64,000 bases of DNA from Neoceratodus forsteri (GCA_016271365.2 CM057458.1:201968501-202032500), one strand, 5' to 3'. Numbered from the stretch's first letter, positions 42,221-54,917 are shown. The notes: generated by a model from the letters alone, not told the origin. Made by a program: numbers and translations.

Positions 42221-45115
42221 TTGTGCAGGTACACTATCTCCTTTGTGGGTGTCTCACATGCTGTAGTAATTGACTCCTTCTGGATAATTAGCATATCCCT
42301 TACCCTAGCTGGTGATGTTGAGTCCAATCCTGGACCTGTTTTCTCTAATACCACCTCACAGCTTCCATACTCCTATTGTTCACCTCATGGATCTGATTTT
42401 TCCTTTGCCCACTTGAACATCAGGAGCCTTTCCGCTAACCTCACTGAGCTTGAAGCTTGGGTTACTGCTTATAATTCTGACATGCTTGCCCTGTCTGAAA
42501 TTTGGCTGAAACACTCCATTGCTGACTCCCTCTGCTTTATGCCAGCATATAACCTGTTATGTGCTGATCGCTCTAATGCCAAAAGAGGGGGTGGACTGGC
42601 ACTGTACTTCAAGTCTCATCTCAATGTCTCTCATTCAGTGCCCCCCTCTAGCAAACTGTGAGGTACTACATTCTCTTCTATTACTAGGTGGAGTTAAGAA
42701 AATCCATATCTTCTGCATTTACATTCCACTTAGAAACTCCAGACAGGGTCTGGAAGAATTAATTGAACTAGTGCCCTCTGTGTCTAGGAATAATGAAGTA
42801 ATTTGCCTGGGTGATTTAAATCAGGACTGGACAGGGCCCAGTTCCTCCCTCCTTTCCTCCATTACAAGCAAGGCAAACCTCACTCAACTTATCCAAAACC
42901 TCACCAGATTCTCCACTCATGGTTCCACCTCCACTCTCATAGACTGGATACTGACTAACAGGGTGGAGAACTTCCCCACTGCGGGAGTTCTCCCTGACTC
43001 CATAAGTGATCACTGCCCAGTCTACTGCAACTGGAACTCCTCCCTCCTCCCTCCCACCCAGCCAAATTCCTATCTTTCTCCAATGTCTCCAAAGTAAATC
43101 ATGCTGCTTTCCTGAATGATCCTAACATGTTTGACTGGGCCCCCCTCTACATAACCAGTGACATAAACAAAGCAGTTGAATATTTCAATTACACCCTACT
43201 GTCTCTCCAGAACCTCCATATTCCAGTCACCACCTGTAGGATAAAAGGTAAAGTCACTAAATGGCCCAAGCGCCCCCTACTTCAGTCGCTAAAATGTAGG
43301 GATAAGCTATTGCCAATATGGAAGTCCTCCTCCCTCCAAGCTGACTTTGAGGCCTACAGGTCCTTATGGAACTCCTGTAAAAGGGAGATTCACTCAGCTA
43401 TGAGTTTATACTATCGTAACCTCCTCAGTTACTGAGCCCATAAACCGAAGCAGTACTGGTCTCAAATTAAGAAAGTCCTTGGGAGCAACAAGCCTATGGC
43501 TCCAAATGAGATGCTGATTAATGATTCCCACTGCAATAACCCCCTTACCATAGCTAATGCCTTTAACTCCCTGTTTTCCACTCTTCCCATCCCCCCTTCA
43601 TCTACCATCACTTCTATGGTATCCTCCTCTCTGTCCTCTACTGCTACCTCAGCACTTGAACTGTCTTCGGTCACTTGTCAAGAAGTACTCAAGCTACTAA
43701 AGGCTATCCCGGCCAAAGGTAGTGCTCGCCCTGATGGTATCCATCCTAAGATTCTAATGCAGTTTGCCTCCTGTCTTGCTGCACCTGTTACCTGACTTCT
43801 CAACCTCTTCATCTGCTCTGCCTCTGTGCCTTTGGTCTGGAAGGTTGCCAGAACCATCCCTATCTTTAAGAAAGGGGACCCTAAGATTATGTCAAACTAC
43901 AGGCCCATTTCACTTCTGCCTGCTCTCAGCAAGCTGCTCGAGAAAGTTGTGCATCGGCATGTCTCAGTGTACCTTCTCAGCTTTAACTTGCAATCCCCAA
44001 TTCAACATGGTTTCAGGGCTGGGCACAGCACTACCACTGCTCTTACTCAGTTTACCAATGATGTCAAAAATAACATAGACAAGGGCCTGCTTACTGGAGC
44101 AGTGTTCATCAATCTCTCCAAAGCGTTTGATATGGTTCATCACCCACTTCTATTGGCCAAACTGAACACACTCAGTACCTCTGACTTGACTCTTTCCTGG
44201 TTGAGCAGCTGCCTAGATAATCACACTCAGTCAGTCTCTTTTTGTAAGTCTCTCTTCTCCCTCATTCTGATCATCAGTGGTGTTCCACAAGGTTCGATCC
44301 TTGGTTCCTGACTTTCCTCCCTCTTTATTAATGATATCCCAACTCCCTCATCTTACTGTAACATTATCATGTATGCTGATGACCTGGTGCTATACTCGGC
44401 TTCCAAGTCCATTGACAACATCAAACAACATCTCTCCTCTGCTTTTCAGACCCTTGAATCCTGGTTTTCATCCAACTATCAAATCTTGAACTTATCAAAG
44501 ACCCAGGCTATGCTCTTTGGATCCTCCAGAAAGGTGCCCGACGAGTCCTCTAAACTCCTGGTACATGGCTAAAATGGGACTACTGTCTCCAACACTTCAT
44601 CCTTCAAGTATCTAGGGGTTACGCTTGACCCATGTCTTGACTTCTCTGCACATATCAATGTCGTGTGTCGCTTGGTTAATGCCAAAATTGGTGTGGCCTA
44701 CAGAGTGTTTTACTCACTCACTCCAGCAGCTAGGGTCTCAGTTGCGAGAGGTGTTTTACTATCACAACTGTTTTATGCTCTGCCAGTGCTCTCTCATGCT
44801 AACACATGTGTTCTTCACAAATGGGACACATCTTATAACAATATCTGTAGATTTGCCTTATCGGCTCCCCGTCTAACTCATCACTGTCATCTGTACAATG
44901 TATTAAAATGGCTGTCTCCTGAAGCCTCTTGTTCACAAGCATTTGGGTGTTTAGTTGATTCCTTAACTAGATCTCTTTGTCCCTCCTCTCTGGTGGACAT
45001 GCTCACTCAGGTCTCTCACTCTCGCTCCCTCAGGTCCTTAACCTCCACATTACTATCTGTTCAGACATGCTCCATGAAAATGGGAGAGCAAGCCTTCTCC
45101 TACTTTGCCCCCTAG
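42221..45115 (+). pseudogene. L2 ORF2 copy c: 2A motif, endonuclease, reverse transcriptase
   Basis: The frame begins ATG 42221 with about 30 hydrophobic residues and GDVESNPGP. The endonuclease shows FAHLNIRSLSANLTELEA, ALSEIWLK, KRGGGLALYFKSH, then in another frame ICLGDLNQDWTGPSS and SISDHCPVYCN. The reverse transcriptase gives GSARPDGIHPKIL, FKKGDPK, NYRPISLLPALSKLLEK, IQHGFRAGHSTTTALTQFT, INLSKAFDMVHHPLLL, GVPQGSILGS and YADDLVLYSAS (44369-44401) with both aspartates. FKYLGVTLDP and a C-terminal tail follow. Frameshifts near 42650 and 44640, and stops at 43097, 43435 and 44311, break it. Relative to copy b, the motifs are closer to consensus. Confidence 0.85.
42287..42337 (+). other. Consensus 2A-like motif in L2 copy c
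   Basis: The hydrophobic ISISLTLAG is followed by DVESNPGP (42314-42337), a full match to D-V-E-x-N-P-G-P. It lies before the endonuclease start. In known 2A sequences the ribosome fails to form the final Gly-Pro bond and releases the upstream peptide. Confidence 0.85.
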
Positions 45116-46010
45116 GTTTTGGAATTCTTTCCCTGTGCATGTCAAGAATTCCCCATCTCACCTCTCATTTAAGCATGCCCTATTTTCCCACCTCTTTATT
45201 CTAGATAACTGTGTTTGCACTTAACTTCCATCCTGCCTCTCTACTTTGTCTTCTGTCTCTATAATGGACCCTTACCTTGTTTACTGCCTGCCCATCGCAA
45301 GTTGGACTTTGTCCCAGTGTTTATAACTGTCTGCTTCTCCCACCCTAGCCCGGGTACCTTGTCTATCTCACTCTGTGAATATAAGGTGAGTGGTACCCAC
45401 TGGCCTGCTCTCCTACTAGATAGGCCACCAGATGGAACAAGTAGTGCTTTGTGTTATAATTGTTGCTTCTATAACATTGCTATTGTTGTTGTTTTCCAAG
45501 AGATGTACTTCCTTATTTGGCTGTCCTCCTTCACTGTTTTTTGCTGGATTGTTCCACTGTATTATGTACCTGTATCCATGTCACTGCTGTACTGTGTTAC
45601 TGTATTCTCACTGTATTGTGATTGTACTCCTCCAGGTCAAGCCTGAAAATAGGCAGGATGTGTTGCCTAGTGCACTTACCTGGTTACCAAAAGCAAATAA
45701 ATAAATAAATTTGTTCTTGGCACTCCCAGATACTCATGGTATAAATAGATGACTAAGGACCTCACTGTAATAGGCATTTGTGTATCAAAACACTACTATG
45801 CTAGTTTTTAGTGCACCACTCCAGGACTGCACTAGAAACAGAAAAAATGGGGGGGATGTGGGGTGAGGTGTGGAGCCCCCCATGTAACCAAAATCTAAAT
45901 ATCAACTGTTGTTATAAACTGGGTAAAATATTGTGTTGATTTGTTTATGCTACTATCACTACTGTTAGCACCATTGCATAGCGCATTCTATTAACTGTCC
46001 AATAGAACTT

Positions 46011-46300
46011 TTGATAGGTTGTGTAGCTGTAGTGTTACATTTAAAAACTGAAGTGGTCCTTAGTCTTCCACTTACACCTACTTGGAATTCCAAAGACAGA
46101 TGGAAGGTCAGAGAAGGGGAGATAGGGGAGCTAAACATGTGGCTCAATGGCTGGTACCAAGAAAAAGGACACACATTTGTAGGTAACTGGCAACAGTTTG
46201 GGGAGTGAAAGCTCTTTAAATTTGATTGACTACATCTGACTAAGGAGAGAGTCAGTGCATTGGGGTAGAACTTTGATATCTTTGCAGAATATTTAAACTA
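46011..46300 (+). pseudogene. CR1 ORF1 C-terminal part, copy B
   Basis: The frame VVLSLPLTPTWNSKDRWK, GEIGELNMWLNGWYQEKG, FVGNWQQF resembles the last third of the SGNH-type esterase domain seen in copy A. After a stop at 46208, FD-stop-LHLTKERVSALG keeps the Asp-x-x-His block with its middle Gly lost to a stop codon. The catalytic Ser block is not present in this truncated copy. Confidence 0.65.
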
Positions 46301-46442
46301 ACAAATGGGGAGAGGGGTGCAGCACCCAATACATCGAATAGGAAGAACACTCCTCCCCACTCAGCTAGTGATCAAACAGGAGTTCAGCATGTTTGTAGTC
46401 TATGTGCATCACCAGTTAAGGAAAAAGGTTTAGCTCTGGCAT

Positions 46443-49250
46443 ATGATGCACAGGGGAAAAGCCGGACCTTGCTCCACAACTAACACACAGAAATCTGGCC
46501 GACGGAAAATCATGTACACAAATGCTCACAGTCTGGGAAACAAGATCCCAAACCTGGAGGCAGCAATGACAGAGGCTAAACTGGACATAGTCACCATTAG
46601 CGATACATGGTTCACCATCAACCACACTTGAGAGACTTCAATACCTGGCTATGTACAGTTTAAAAGGTACAAAAAGGAGAGGGAGGAGTGGTCCTTTATG
46701 TCAATGAAAATATCAAAGCTACAGAAATTCAGAATACACATAAGGAGCCAGAAGAACTGTGGGTCACCCTGGAAACAGGAAATGGGACAGCCATACTAAC
46801 TTGGGTTGTCTACAGGCCTCCACATCAGGAGGAGGACACAGACACATTACTGTTAGAAGATATAAAAAACATGACAGCTAAAGGGGAGGTTCTGATAATG
46901 GGAGATTTCAACAGGCCAGATATAGATTGCCCAATACCAGGAGGAACATTCACCAGAACTAGGCACATAGTGGATTCCCTGAAGGTGGAGGGCTTCAAAC
47001 AATTGGTACAACAACCCACAAGAGACAGGGCTATCCTGAATCTAGTACTAACTAATGGGGAAAGGATCACAGATCTCCAGGTAGAAGGTCACCTGGGGGC
47101 CAGTGACCATCACATGGTATGTTTCAATTTGCCCACTAGAACTAAATCATACCATTCCAAGGCAAAAAATATGGGACTTCAGAGGAGCTGACTTTGATAA
47201 GATGGCCAGTAGAGTTAATCTAGCGCTGGCAAGAAGAAATACAGGTGAGAAGGTATGGGCAAAGTGGGCAAGCATTAAGGATGCAATACTTGAAGCAACA
47301 TCCCATTGTGTTAGGGACAAAAGCAAGAGCAAAAGAAGAAGGAAATCACTTTGGTTCTCAAAAACAGTAGCAGAAAAGGTCATAGCTAAAAGTTTGGCCT
47401 CCAGGAAATATAAGGGAATGCAGCGGGATGAAGACAGGGAGGCATACCGAACTTCCCTAAGGAAAGCAGGGAAGGCAGTAAGGCAGGCAAAGGCCCAAAG
47501 CAAGGAAACACTAGCAAGAACAGTAAAAGAAGGGGACAAGATCTTCTATAGATACATTAGTGAAAGGAGAAAGTCCAGAGGGGGTATTGCTAAGATCAAA
47601 GGGGATAAGGGGGACTGTGTGGAGGAGGACCAATGAAAAGCATCAATCCTAAATAGATACTTCTGCTCAGTATTTACTGAGGGGAAGGTAGGGCAGGGCC
47701 CACAGCTCAGCACCATGGACACAGGGGGAGGAAGGTGTGCACAAGTCTTTACATAAAAGAAAGGGTCCTCCAAAAGCTCACTAAGCTCAGGGTGGACAGG
47801 GCAATGGGACCTGATGGCATACATTCCAGGGTACTAAAGGAGCTAAGGATGGAACTAGCACAGCCATTATCAAAACTGTTTAGTGAGTCTCTGAGCATAG
47901 GAGAGGTCCCAAAAGACTGGAGAAGGGCTCATGTGATTCCACTCCACAAGAGTGGTAGCAGGGAGGAGGCAGGAAACTACAGACCAGTCAGTCTTACCTC
48001 AGTAGTGGACAAGATTATGGAGGCACTCCTTAAGGAAAGGATAGTGCAATGCCTGGAATCCATAGGAGCACAGGTTCCAAGACAGCATGGGTTTACAACA
48101 GGAAGCTCCTGTCAAACTAATCTCATAGAGTTCTCTGACCAGGTAACCAGTGTGGTGGACCAAGGGGGTGCAGTTGATGTCACCTACCTTGACTTCAGCA
48201 AAGCTTTCAACACTGTTCCACATAGAAGATTGATTAATAAGCTGGGTAGGTTCGGGTTGGGTCAGAAGTTGGTCAACTGGGTGGCAAACTGGTTAGCAGG
48301 CAGAAAACAGAGAGTGGTGGTAAATGGTATACAGCCAAAAGAGATGAAAGTCACAAGTGAGGTACCTCAGGGATCAGTCCTGAAGTCAGTCCTCTTCAAT
48401 ATCTTCATCAGTGACATTGCAGATAGACTGGAGGGTGAGGTTTGCCTGTTTGAAGATGACACCAAGATCTGCAATACAGTAGATGATCCAGATGGGGTGG
48501 GCAGAATGAGAAGAGATCTGGAAAAACTGGAAAAATGGTCTGAAGAGTGGCAACTGGGGTTTAATGCAAAGAAGTGCAAGATCATGCACATAGGGAAGAG
48601 AAACTCTGAAGCTACCCATAGGTTTGGAGGGGAGTTGCTGGTAATCACAAAGGAAAAAAGAAACTTGGGCATCATCATCACAGATTACCTGAAATCATCC
48701 AAGCAGACCATTAAAGCAGAAGGTAAGGCTAGAGGGATGTTGGGGTGTATTAGTAGGAGAATCACAAGTCATAAGAGGGAGGTAATAATCCTTCTTTACA
48801 AGACAATGGTTAGGCCCCATCTGGAGTACTGCGTGCAGTACTGGAGGCTGCACCTGCACAAGGACATAAACAAAATGGAGGCAATCTAGACAAGGGCAAC
48901 CAAAATGGTGCAGGGATTGCATCAGAAAATATATGAGGACAGATTAATGGAGCTCAGTATGTATACCCTAGAGCAAAGGAGGCTGAGAAGTGATATGATC
49001 GAAACATTCAAACATCTTAAGGGCATTAACAAGGTGAAAGAGTCTAACATGTTTCAATATAAGAAAAACAGCAGGACTAGAGGACACATCATGAGATTAG
49101 AGGGAGGCTGATTAAGGGGTAATGTGAGGAAGTTATTTTTCACAGAAAGGGTGGTGGATGCATGGAATGGCCTACCTCAGGAAGTGGTGGTTATGAATAC
49201 AGTGCAGGGCTTCAAACAGGCATGGGATAGGCATAAGGGAGCAATACAGA
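46443..49250 (+). pseudogene. CR1 ORF2 copy B: endonuclease and reverse transcriptase
   Basis: The endonuclease starts MYTNAHSLGNKIPNLEAAM, followed by VTISDTWF, GGVVLYVNENIK, TWVVYRPP, IMGDFNRPDIDCP and the GASDHHMV block. A Lys/Arg-rich linker leads to a 384-codon clean frame (47735-48889). That frame holds AMGPDGIHSRVLKELR, GNYRPVSLTSVVDKIMEAL, QHGFTTGSSCQTNLIEF, YLDFSKAFNTVPHRRLINK, EVPQGSVLKSVLFNIFISDI and CLFEDDTKICN. The catalytic box FADD reads FEDD (48449-48460), and D in KAFDT reads N. After a stop near 48889 come TKMVQGLHQKIYEDRLMEL and FFTERVVDAWNGLPQEVV. Inactive, but only lightly damaged. Confidence 0.85.
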
Positions 49251-49372
49251 TGAGTATGAATAAATAGGCAATTGACAGAGTAAAGGCCTAGAGAACATTC
49301 ATAAGATAGAAAAAATGGGCAGACCAGATGGGCCTTGCTTATCTGCCATCAACTTCTATGTTTCTACGTAAA

Positions 49373-49948
49373 AAAAAAAAATCTTCAATACCTCTTCAAG
49401 TGGCCTGGGGTAATGACAATACCACCCCCTATTCCAGTTATCCCCCAACATGGTGCACAGAACTGGTTTAAAAAAAATCTTGCTCTGGCTCCATGATACC
49501 AAACAGTGGGCCACCCAATTTGGCATTATAGGAACCAAAGTTTGGGAGTGGAGGCCAGCAGGGAGCGCAAACAAGTATCTGTGCAGATGTTCTCCTCCTA
49601 GGGTATTGTGCTGTGGTGCACTACAAGAAAAGTTACACCTGGAAGAGAACAAAGTCCTTGCCACTCACTAGCCAGCTTTTCCCCTAAGAAACCTCTGTGG
49701 TGCATGCAGCTGGTGGTACAGGGAGAGGCACGGAAAAGCAGAAAATGGCCACTCAGTGAACACGATGATGGCCTCCTCTAGTTCCCAAATAGAGCCCTGG
49801 CTAAAGAGTACAGCTCACCACACTCTTGCAAACCTTCTAATATTCTTTTATTCATAAAAGGCATTCACCAGTCAATCTGTTAATAAGCACAAATAGCCAG
49901 AATTTCGCTTATCCAAGCTTCCTGAAGACATTTGTAAACTGATAATAG

Positions 49949-49982
<34 letters not shown>

Positions 49983-50285
49983 ATCTATATCAATAAACTT
50001 AAAAAATAAAATACTACCTAATTCAATATTTACAATTTATTTAAAACATAACGTCCTCCACTTGAGGAGGCTAGTAAGTAATAACTGGACTGTATAGGTA
50101 GAACCACCTTAGATAATAATCCATTTTACTATGTAATTCACATTAATAAAATGATCACTACTCTTAGTCTATTCACATTTGAAATAAAACTTTTATACTT
50201 CCAATAGACAACTAAGAAAAGGAAAATAAAAATCACCTGGTAAGCCAGACTCCATAAGAGATCCTCACAGCTATCTATCATTAGT
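49373..50285. other. Spacer with microsatellite and inverted arm
   Basis: No gene. A (TA)n run lies at 49950-49981. The stretch 49826-49905 is complementary to 57155-57232 on the other side of the Harbinger element. Confidence 0.5.
49826..49905. repeat. Left arm of an inverted repeat around the Harbinger element
   Basis: CTTCTAATATTCTTTTATTC, then AAAGGCATTCACCAGTCAAT and CTGTTAATAAG. The complement appears at 57155-57232 as 'GAATAAAAGAATATATTAGAAG', preceded by GACTGATTGGTTCATGCCTTT. Confidence 0.65.
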
Positions 50286-50323
50286 TAACAAGTATCCTGA
50301 TGAAGCTTCTATAAGCTAAACAT
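50286..50323 (+). other. Hammerhead-ribozyme-like motif interrupted by Harbinger
   Basis: CTGATGA is followed by a 5 bp stem (AGCTT/AAGCT, loop CTAT) and AAAC. The ten bases TAACAAGTAT just before pair perfectly with ATACTTGTTA (57157-57166), which adjoins the motif once the Harbinger element is removed. These parts correspond to stem I, the CUGAUGA core, stem II and the GAAA segment. The G of GAAA is not evident and stem III would be very short. Confidence 0.35.
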
Positions 50324-50833
50324 AGAGGGTGGGATATTCAAAAGGGTTGCACCATGCGCAATAGGGTTGCGCCTGCGCAAGTCCAAAAGTGCGCCATTCT
50401 GCGATATTCAGCAGGAGGCAGTTGCACCACCAAAAACATGCTGAGCAACAGCACAATGCAAATGACAGTATGCGCAACCGAAGGGGGTGGATCCATGCAT
50501 AAAGAGTGCAATGCGATATCCAAAGACTTGCGCAATGCGCAACAGCGGACCAGCCGGAAGTTGCCCCCCAGCGGAAATGAGCCAAAATAAAAGGCTTCAA
50601 GAAGGGCGCAAGAACGCCACAGGGATGCCAAGTGGGAAGAGAGAAAGACAGACAGTGACAGGCAGGGCAGGCAAGGGAAGCAGGTGGGCCATAGGCTGCA
50701 GAGGCCAGTGGGGGTGCCGGTGCAGTGGAAGTAGCAGTCAGGACAGCGGGGTAACAGAGCAACATCAGCCGGGGGCACAAGCCAGGAGATGGACAGTGGC
50801 AGCTTCACATGGAAGCTGTAATCAGAGGTGAGA

Positions 50834-52034
50834 ATGCAAGGTGCAGGGGGACGTGGCCGTGGATGGGCCCGTCGGCGGTATGCCCCCAACAGGCAGTACC
50901 GTGCCCGCATCAGCTTTGAGTTGTACACAGATGTAGAGATTGTGGGCCGGTACCACCTGAACAGGGCAATACTGAGGCGGCTCTGTGAGCTGTGCAGTGA
51001 TGTGATGCAGGCACCCTCACAACAGAGTCATGCTCTGTCAGTGGAGACCAAAGTGACAGCCTGCATGTGCCTGCTCACCACGGACACCTTCCAGAGGCCA
51101 ACAGGGGACACCACAGGCATCACACAGTCGGCCACGTCATGCATCCTCACCCAATTCCTCAGCACACTGCTGCCACATGCTGCAGAGCACATCCATTTCC
51201 CCAGCACACGGCAGAGGCGTACAGCAAACATGCAGGCGTTCCACAGGGTACACGTATGCCTGGCGTGCTAGGGGGCCATAGACTGCACCCATGTGGCCAT
51301 TGCATGCCACCACAGCGATGGGGCCGCATACAGAATAGAAAGGGCTTCCCCAGTGTCAACTGCCAGGTGGTGTGTGATGCCACTGGGCGTATAATCAATG
51401 TCTGTGCCACACACCCTGGCAGAGCACATGATGCCTTTATATGGCATCAGTCTGCACTGTGCCATCGATTCGAGAGTTGGAACATCCCACAGGCCATCTA
51501 GTGGGTGAGTACGCATGTAGGAAATGCAAACTCGGGGCAAGGGTGGGAATGCCACAGGTGCCATGGTAGTGGCACACAGGGATATGGGCAATATGGACCT
51601 GAACATGAGACTGATCTCCACTATCTCCACACAGGTGACAGCGGATACCACCCCATCCCTGGCTGCTCACACTGTACGGCGCCCATGACCCCATCACAGC
51701 AGCTATAATGAGGCACATGCCGCCATGCAACATCATTGAGTGGGTGTTTGGGATGCTCAAGGCACTTCCGATGCCTAGACACCTCCAGCGGTGCCCTACA
51801 GTACAGCCCCTCAAAGGCTTGTGGGATATTCCTGGCCTGTTGTATCCTGCACAACATGGCCAATGACTGTGGGATAGCCATACAGGTTGAAGAGGGGACA
51901 GCAATGGCGCCAGCGGCGCTGGTGTTGATGGTGATGAGCAGCCCCCCCTTGGACTGTGGGACCCCCGACTGATCCGGCAGGCCCAGCTGCACCGGGACAC
52001 CATCACGGAGGAGCATTATGCACAACACAGGTAA
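50834..52034 (+). pseudogene. HARBI1-type DDE nuclease of the Harbinger element, broken
   Basis: This is the transposase catalytic subunit. The N-terminal part (frame 50828-51271) has RYHLNRAILRRLCELCSDVM and TDTFQRPTGDTTGITQS, as in HARBI1 proteins. The first catalytic Asp is in GAIDCTHVAI (about 51270-51300). The Asp of GDSGY lies immediately after a predicted intron (51505-51634, GTGAGT...CACAG). The Glu is in NIIEWVFG (about 51727-51750). FRCLDTSSGALQYSPSK, ACCILHNMAND and RQAQLHRDTITEEHY then lead to a stop at 52034. All three catalytic residues are present, but frameshifts near 51260, 51325, 51700 and 51760 and stops prevent translation as one protein. ATG choice is uncertain (50828 or 50834). 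Confidence 0.85.
51505..51634 (+). other. Predicted intron in the nuclease gene
   Basis: GTGAGTACG at the left and CTATCTCCACACAG at the right; joining the flanks restores the conserved GDSGY block across the junction. Length 130 bp. Confidence 0.6.
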
Positions 52035-52525
52035 GTCAAGGGGCCATGTGCAAACAACACTGTCCTGGCGCAACCCACAGGAACACAGAGTAACACACCA
52101 GGGGTGCATGACGGCAAGGGTGGTGGAAGGGACCAGGTACACAAACACACCATCAGGGAGGGGCGAACAGTCATATGGACACACACACACACAAACACAC
52201 CAGGCACAAAGCATACATGAGCAGGTGCACAGCAGAGCAGGAACAGACATGACAAACACACAGATCCACAGACCACACCCACCACCTGTACTGTCCAAGC
52301 ACGTGTGTCAGATGCTGGGCACCCTTGCCTGCAATTGTACAGTACAATGCAGGCATCATCATGCGCATGCACCTGTGGACAGCAGTCGGGATGGTGTGCA
52401 GGTGGTCCGATATGTCCGATGTGATGGGCAGGGCACCCACCAGTGCACTGCCCACCATGATGCACAGTGCACACAGGGCAGCAGCAGACAGGGCCCGCAC
52501 TGGGAGACAGGTCAGTCATGTTGCA

Positions 52526-54168
52526 TCATTCCATGGCCACCGCGGATGCGTGGGCGGCCCCGCCATGACCCAACAGCACTGGGAGGCTGAGCAGGGGCCA
52601 CATGGGGTGGCACCGATGGACCACCAGGGGTCCCACTGCATGATCACCACCTTGTCCGCACTGGGGTCTGTAGGATCCCACCTGCACCAGGGGTGCTTGG
52701 GATGCCCACAGCAGAACCCGGCATCGACAGGCCTGGTGTCGCACGATGCGAGGCGTGGAGAGCGCGTACTGTGTGGGGTGCAGCGGGACAGGAGCACCTG
52801 CATGTGTGCCCAATGCAGCCACGACAGCGACCAATGCCTGGGTCTGCCTGTCAATGGCGGCGGTCACATCCATCCGCATATGGACCATCTCTGCATGGTC
52901 CAGAGCACACTCCCTGCTGTGCCGCTCCACAGCCACACACAGTGCCTCCACAGATGTTGCAACCTGCCTTTGCTGCTGTACTGATTCCCGCAGCAGGCGG
53001 GTGTGCTCGTCCAATGGGTACTCTGCCACAACGGCATCCTGTCCCCCAGAGTGTGGAAGGTCCTGATGCACAACACCCCTTGAGGGTGGGCACTGTTCAC
53101 CAGGACCAGGAATGGGCATATCAAAGGGTGGCGGGCATGTGCCACCGCTGGACACTGTACCCCCAGACCTGGTGGGTGACTGCTGCTGCTGCCCCTCCAA
53201 CCACTGTGCCCCAGGGACCACTCGTTCCACCACTGTGGCTGCAACAGTGCCAGACACCTGCACAGCCACCGGTGCTGCCCCACCGGTGCTGACAGGCACA
53301 GTCTGGGACTGTGCCGACATGCTGGCACACAAGTTGGAACCAGCAAGGCCCAGGGGCACGTGCTGGCCTGCTGTGTGTCCGTCATGGGACACACACATGT
53401 CAGTGCCCATTGCAGTCCTTGCATCATCAATGGTGCGATCGTGCTGCAGCCACAGTCACAGCGTGCTGGCATGCTTGCATGCCAGACTGCTGAGACACAG
53501 GCTGTGCACCCCACACCGACTCACCGACACCAGAGTTGGCAGCCCAGCATGCATGCTGGTGCAGTGCATGCTGGCTGGTGACAGAGGTGGATGGACCCTC
53601 CTCCATGTCCAGCAGGTCATCCTCACTGCCTGGACCCACCACCACCATCCCTGAAGGCAGACAGGATCTGTAACAGAAAGAGGACATGTGAGTGCATGTG
53701 AACAACCTTCCCCCCCCAACACCACCACCACCATGTCATACCGTGCAGTGATGGGCTTCCACCTGTCTGGAATCCACCTCCTGGTACACCCTCAATAGCA
53801 CTGCGCTGCATCGATGCAGCCAGTCGGTCCTCAGCCAGGGTCAGCTCCACCACCGCTGGCTGGCCCCCGCCAGTGCCAGCACGTGCCGCCCTGCGGGCTG
53901 CCACCTTCTCCTTCACCCTCCTGCGGTCTGTCCCAATCTTCTTTTTGCATTCCTGCACGGAGCGCTGGTGGCTTCTGTGCAGGTTCACTGCCTGGGCTAC
54001 CCCCTCCCATGCAGCCGCACGGGCTTGAGGGGTGCCCCGCCATCCACTCAGTAGTGCCTCCTCCTCTAGGTAGGCCTGGAAGAGGGCCTCAATCTCTGCC
54101 ATGGTGAAGTTGGGCCTCCTCCTCTTTCGCCCACCATCCTCACCCTCACCTTGGCTCTGCTCGGTCAT
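52526..54168 (-). pseudogene. SANT/Myb-like DNA-binding protein of the Harbinger element (gene 2)
   Basis: It starts at ATG 54168 on the minus strand. After an acidic/basic leader comes RRRPNFTMAEIEALFQAYL, then AWEGVAQAVN and RSVQECKKKIGTDRRRVKEK, a three-helix Myb/SANT-like domain of the type accompanying Harbinger nucleases in vertebrates. A predicted intron at 53651-53741 (GTATGA...CTTCAG) joins it to VVVGPGSEDDLLDMEEGPST. A frameshift near 53415 leads to the C-terminal frame (52526-53410), with DEHTRLLRESVQQQRQVATS and VERHSRECALDHAEMVHMRM, likely a coiled coil. The true C-terminus is probably before 52740. Such partners carry the nuclease to DNA and nucleus. It is convergent with the nuclease gene. 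Confidence 0.75.
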
Positions 54169-54917
54169 GGCGATCTGTATGGGTGGAAGTGGACACCTGT
54201 CACTGTGCAGTCTACAGCGTTATCCCATGCCCATTGTCCAGAATATCCCACAGCATGCAACTCACCTCTCACCTGCAGTAACCGAATCTGGCCAAAGCAG
54301 CCCAATGACACACTTTTATAGTGCAATGCATGCAAATTAGGAGTGGAGCAACTGTAATGAGATGCAAATCGCGCCACTGTGCCTTTGAATGGCTGATCGG
54401 ATGATTTGCATGTCGGCTGAATGTCGGCCATTGCGCTTCATACTGGTTGAGCCGCTGAGCCAATAACGCAGATCTGTGACTGGTGGTACACTGCATTGCA
54501 CATGCCCAGGTAGCTACGCAGGCGTCTGCCACGCTGATGACGTGCTGTGCACGATCGGCAATTCAGGCCATAGGCCACCATTGTGCCAGTGGCGCTACAG
54601 CACTGGGCACTATATATGGCACTGTGGCACTACTGCACAATAGTCCACTGTGGCACTGTACGCAGGTGGTGGGTTGCGCGGATGCATAGATGTCAGATGG
54701 CGCTGTCGTGGCCCTTGCATCGCAGACCCTGACCTGGTGTCGACCTTTGCCCCCTGGCGTGTTCGGCTACCATGTATGCTGACCCTATTAGCGCATCTGG
54801 TGACAGCGCTATGAACCGTGGCGCTGTCTGAACAGCGATTGGAACTATGGTGGTCTATTGTGCAACATTTCTCGATAAGGTTGCCAGCTGTGGGCGCCAT
54901 ATTGCCTGTTGTAAAGG
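54169..54917. promoter_or_regulatory. Divergent intergenic region of genes 2 and 3
   Basis: The two SANT-like genes point away from each other over 750 bp, so promoters for both should lie here. A TATATAT at 54611-54617 and a CRE-like TGACGTG at 54537-54543 are visible, and CpG is more frequent than in the flanks. These are only candidate signals. Confidence 0.35.

Larger units (their letters stand above)
41734..45712 (+). mobile_element. L2-type LINE, copy c
   Basis: It has a C/T-rich 5' UTR, an ORF starting near 42221 and a 3' end of GCAAATAAATAAATAAAT at 45692-45712. The 5' boundary is uncertain and may lie as far left as 41020 if the direct repeats belong to it. It appears complete through the coding region. 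Confidence 0.75.
46011..49372 (+). mobile_element. CR1-type LINE, copy B
   Basis: It runs from the end of ORF1 through ORF2 to a 3' end GGCCTTGCTTATCTGCC plus 'TTCTATGTTTCTACG', followed by an A run (49367-49380). The 3' end is the same subfamily as copy A. The coding region is better preserved than in copy A. Confidence 0.85.

Noticed and set aside
50316..50928. Overlapping minus-strand frames up to 196 codons at the left Harbinger end
   Set aside because: They cross the terminal repeat and subterminal motif region and have biased, pattern-free composition.
52864..53514. Minus-strand frame of 216 codons in the Harbinger element
   Set aside because: It overlaps the gene 2 C-terminal frame and is rich in Cys and Trp without any pattern; a shadow of high GC content.
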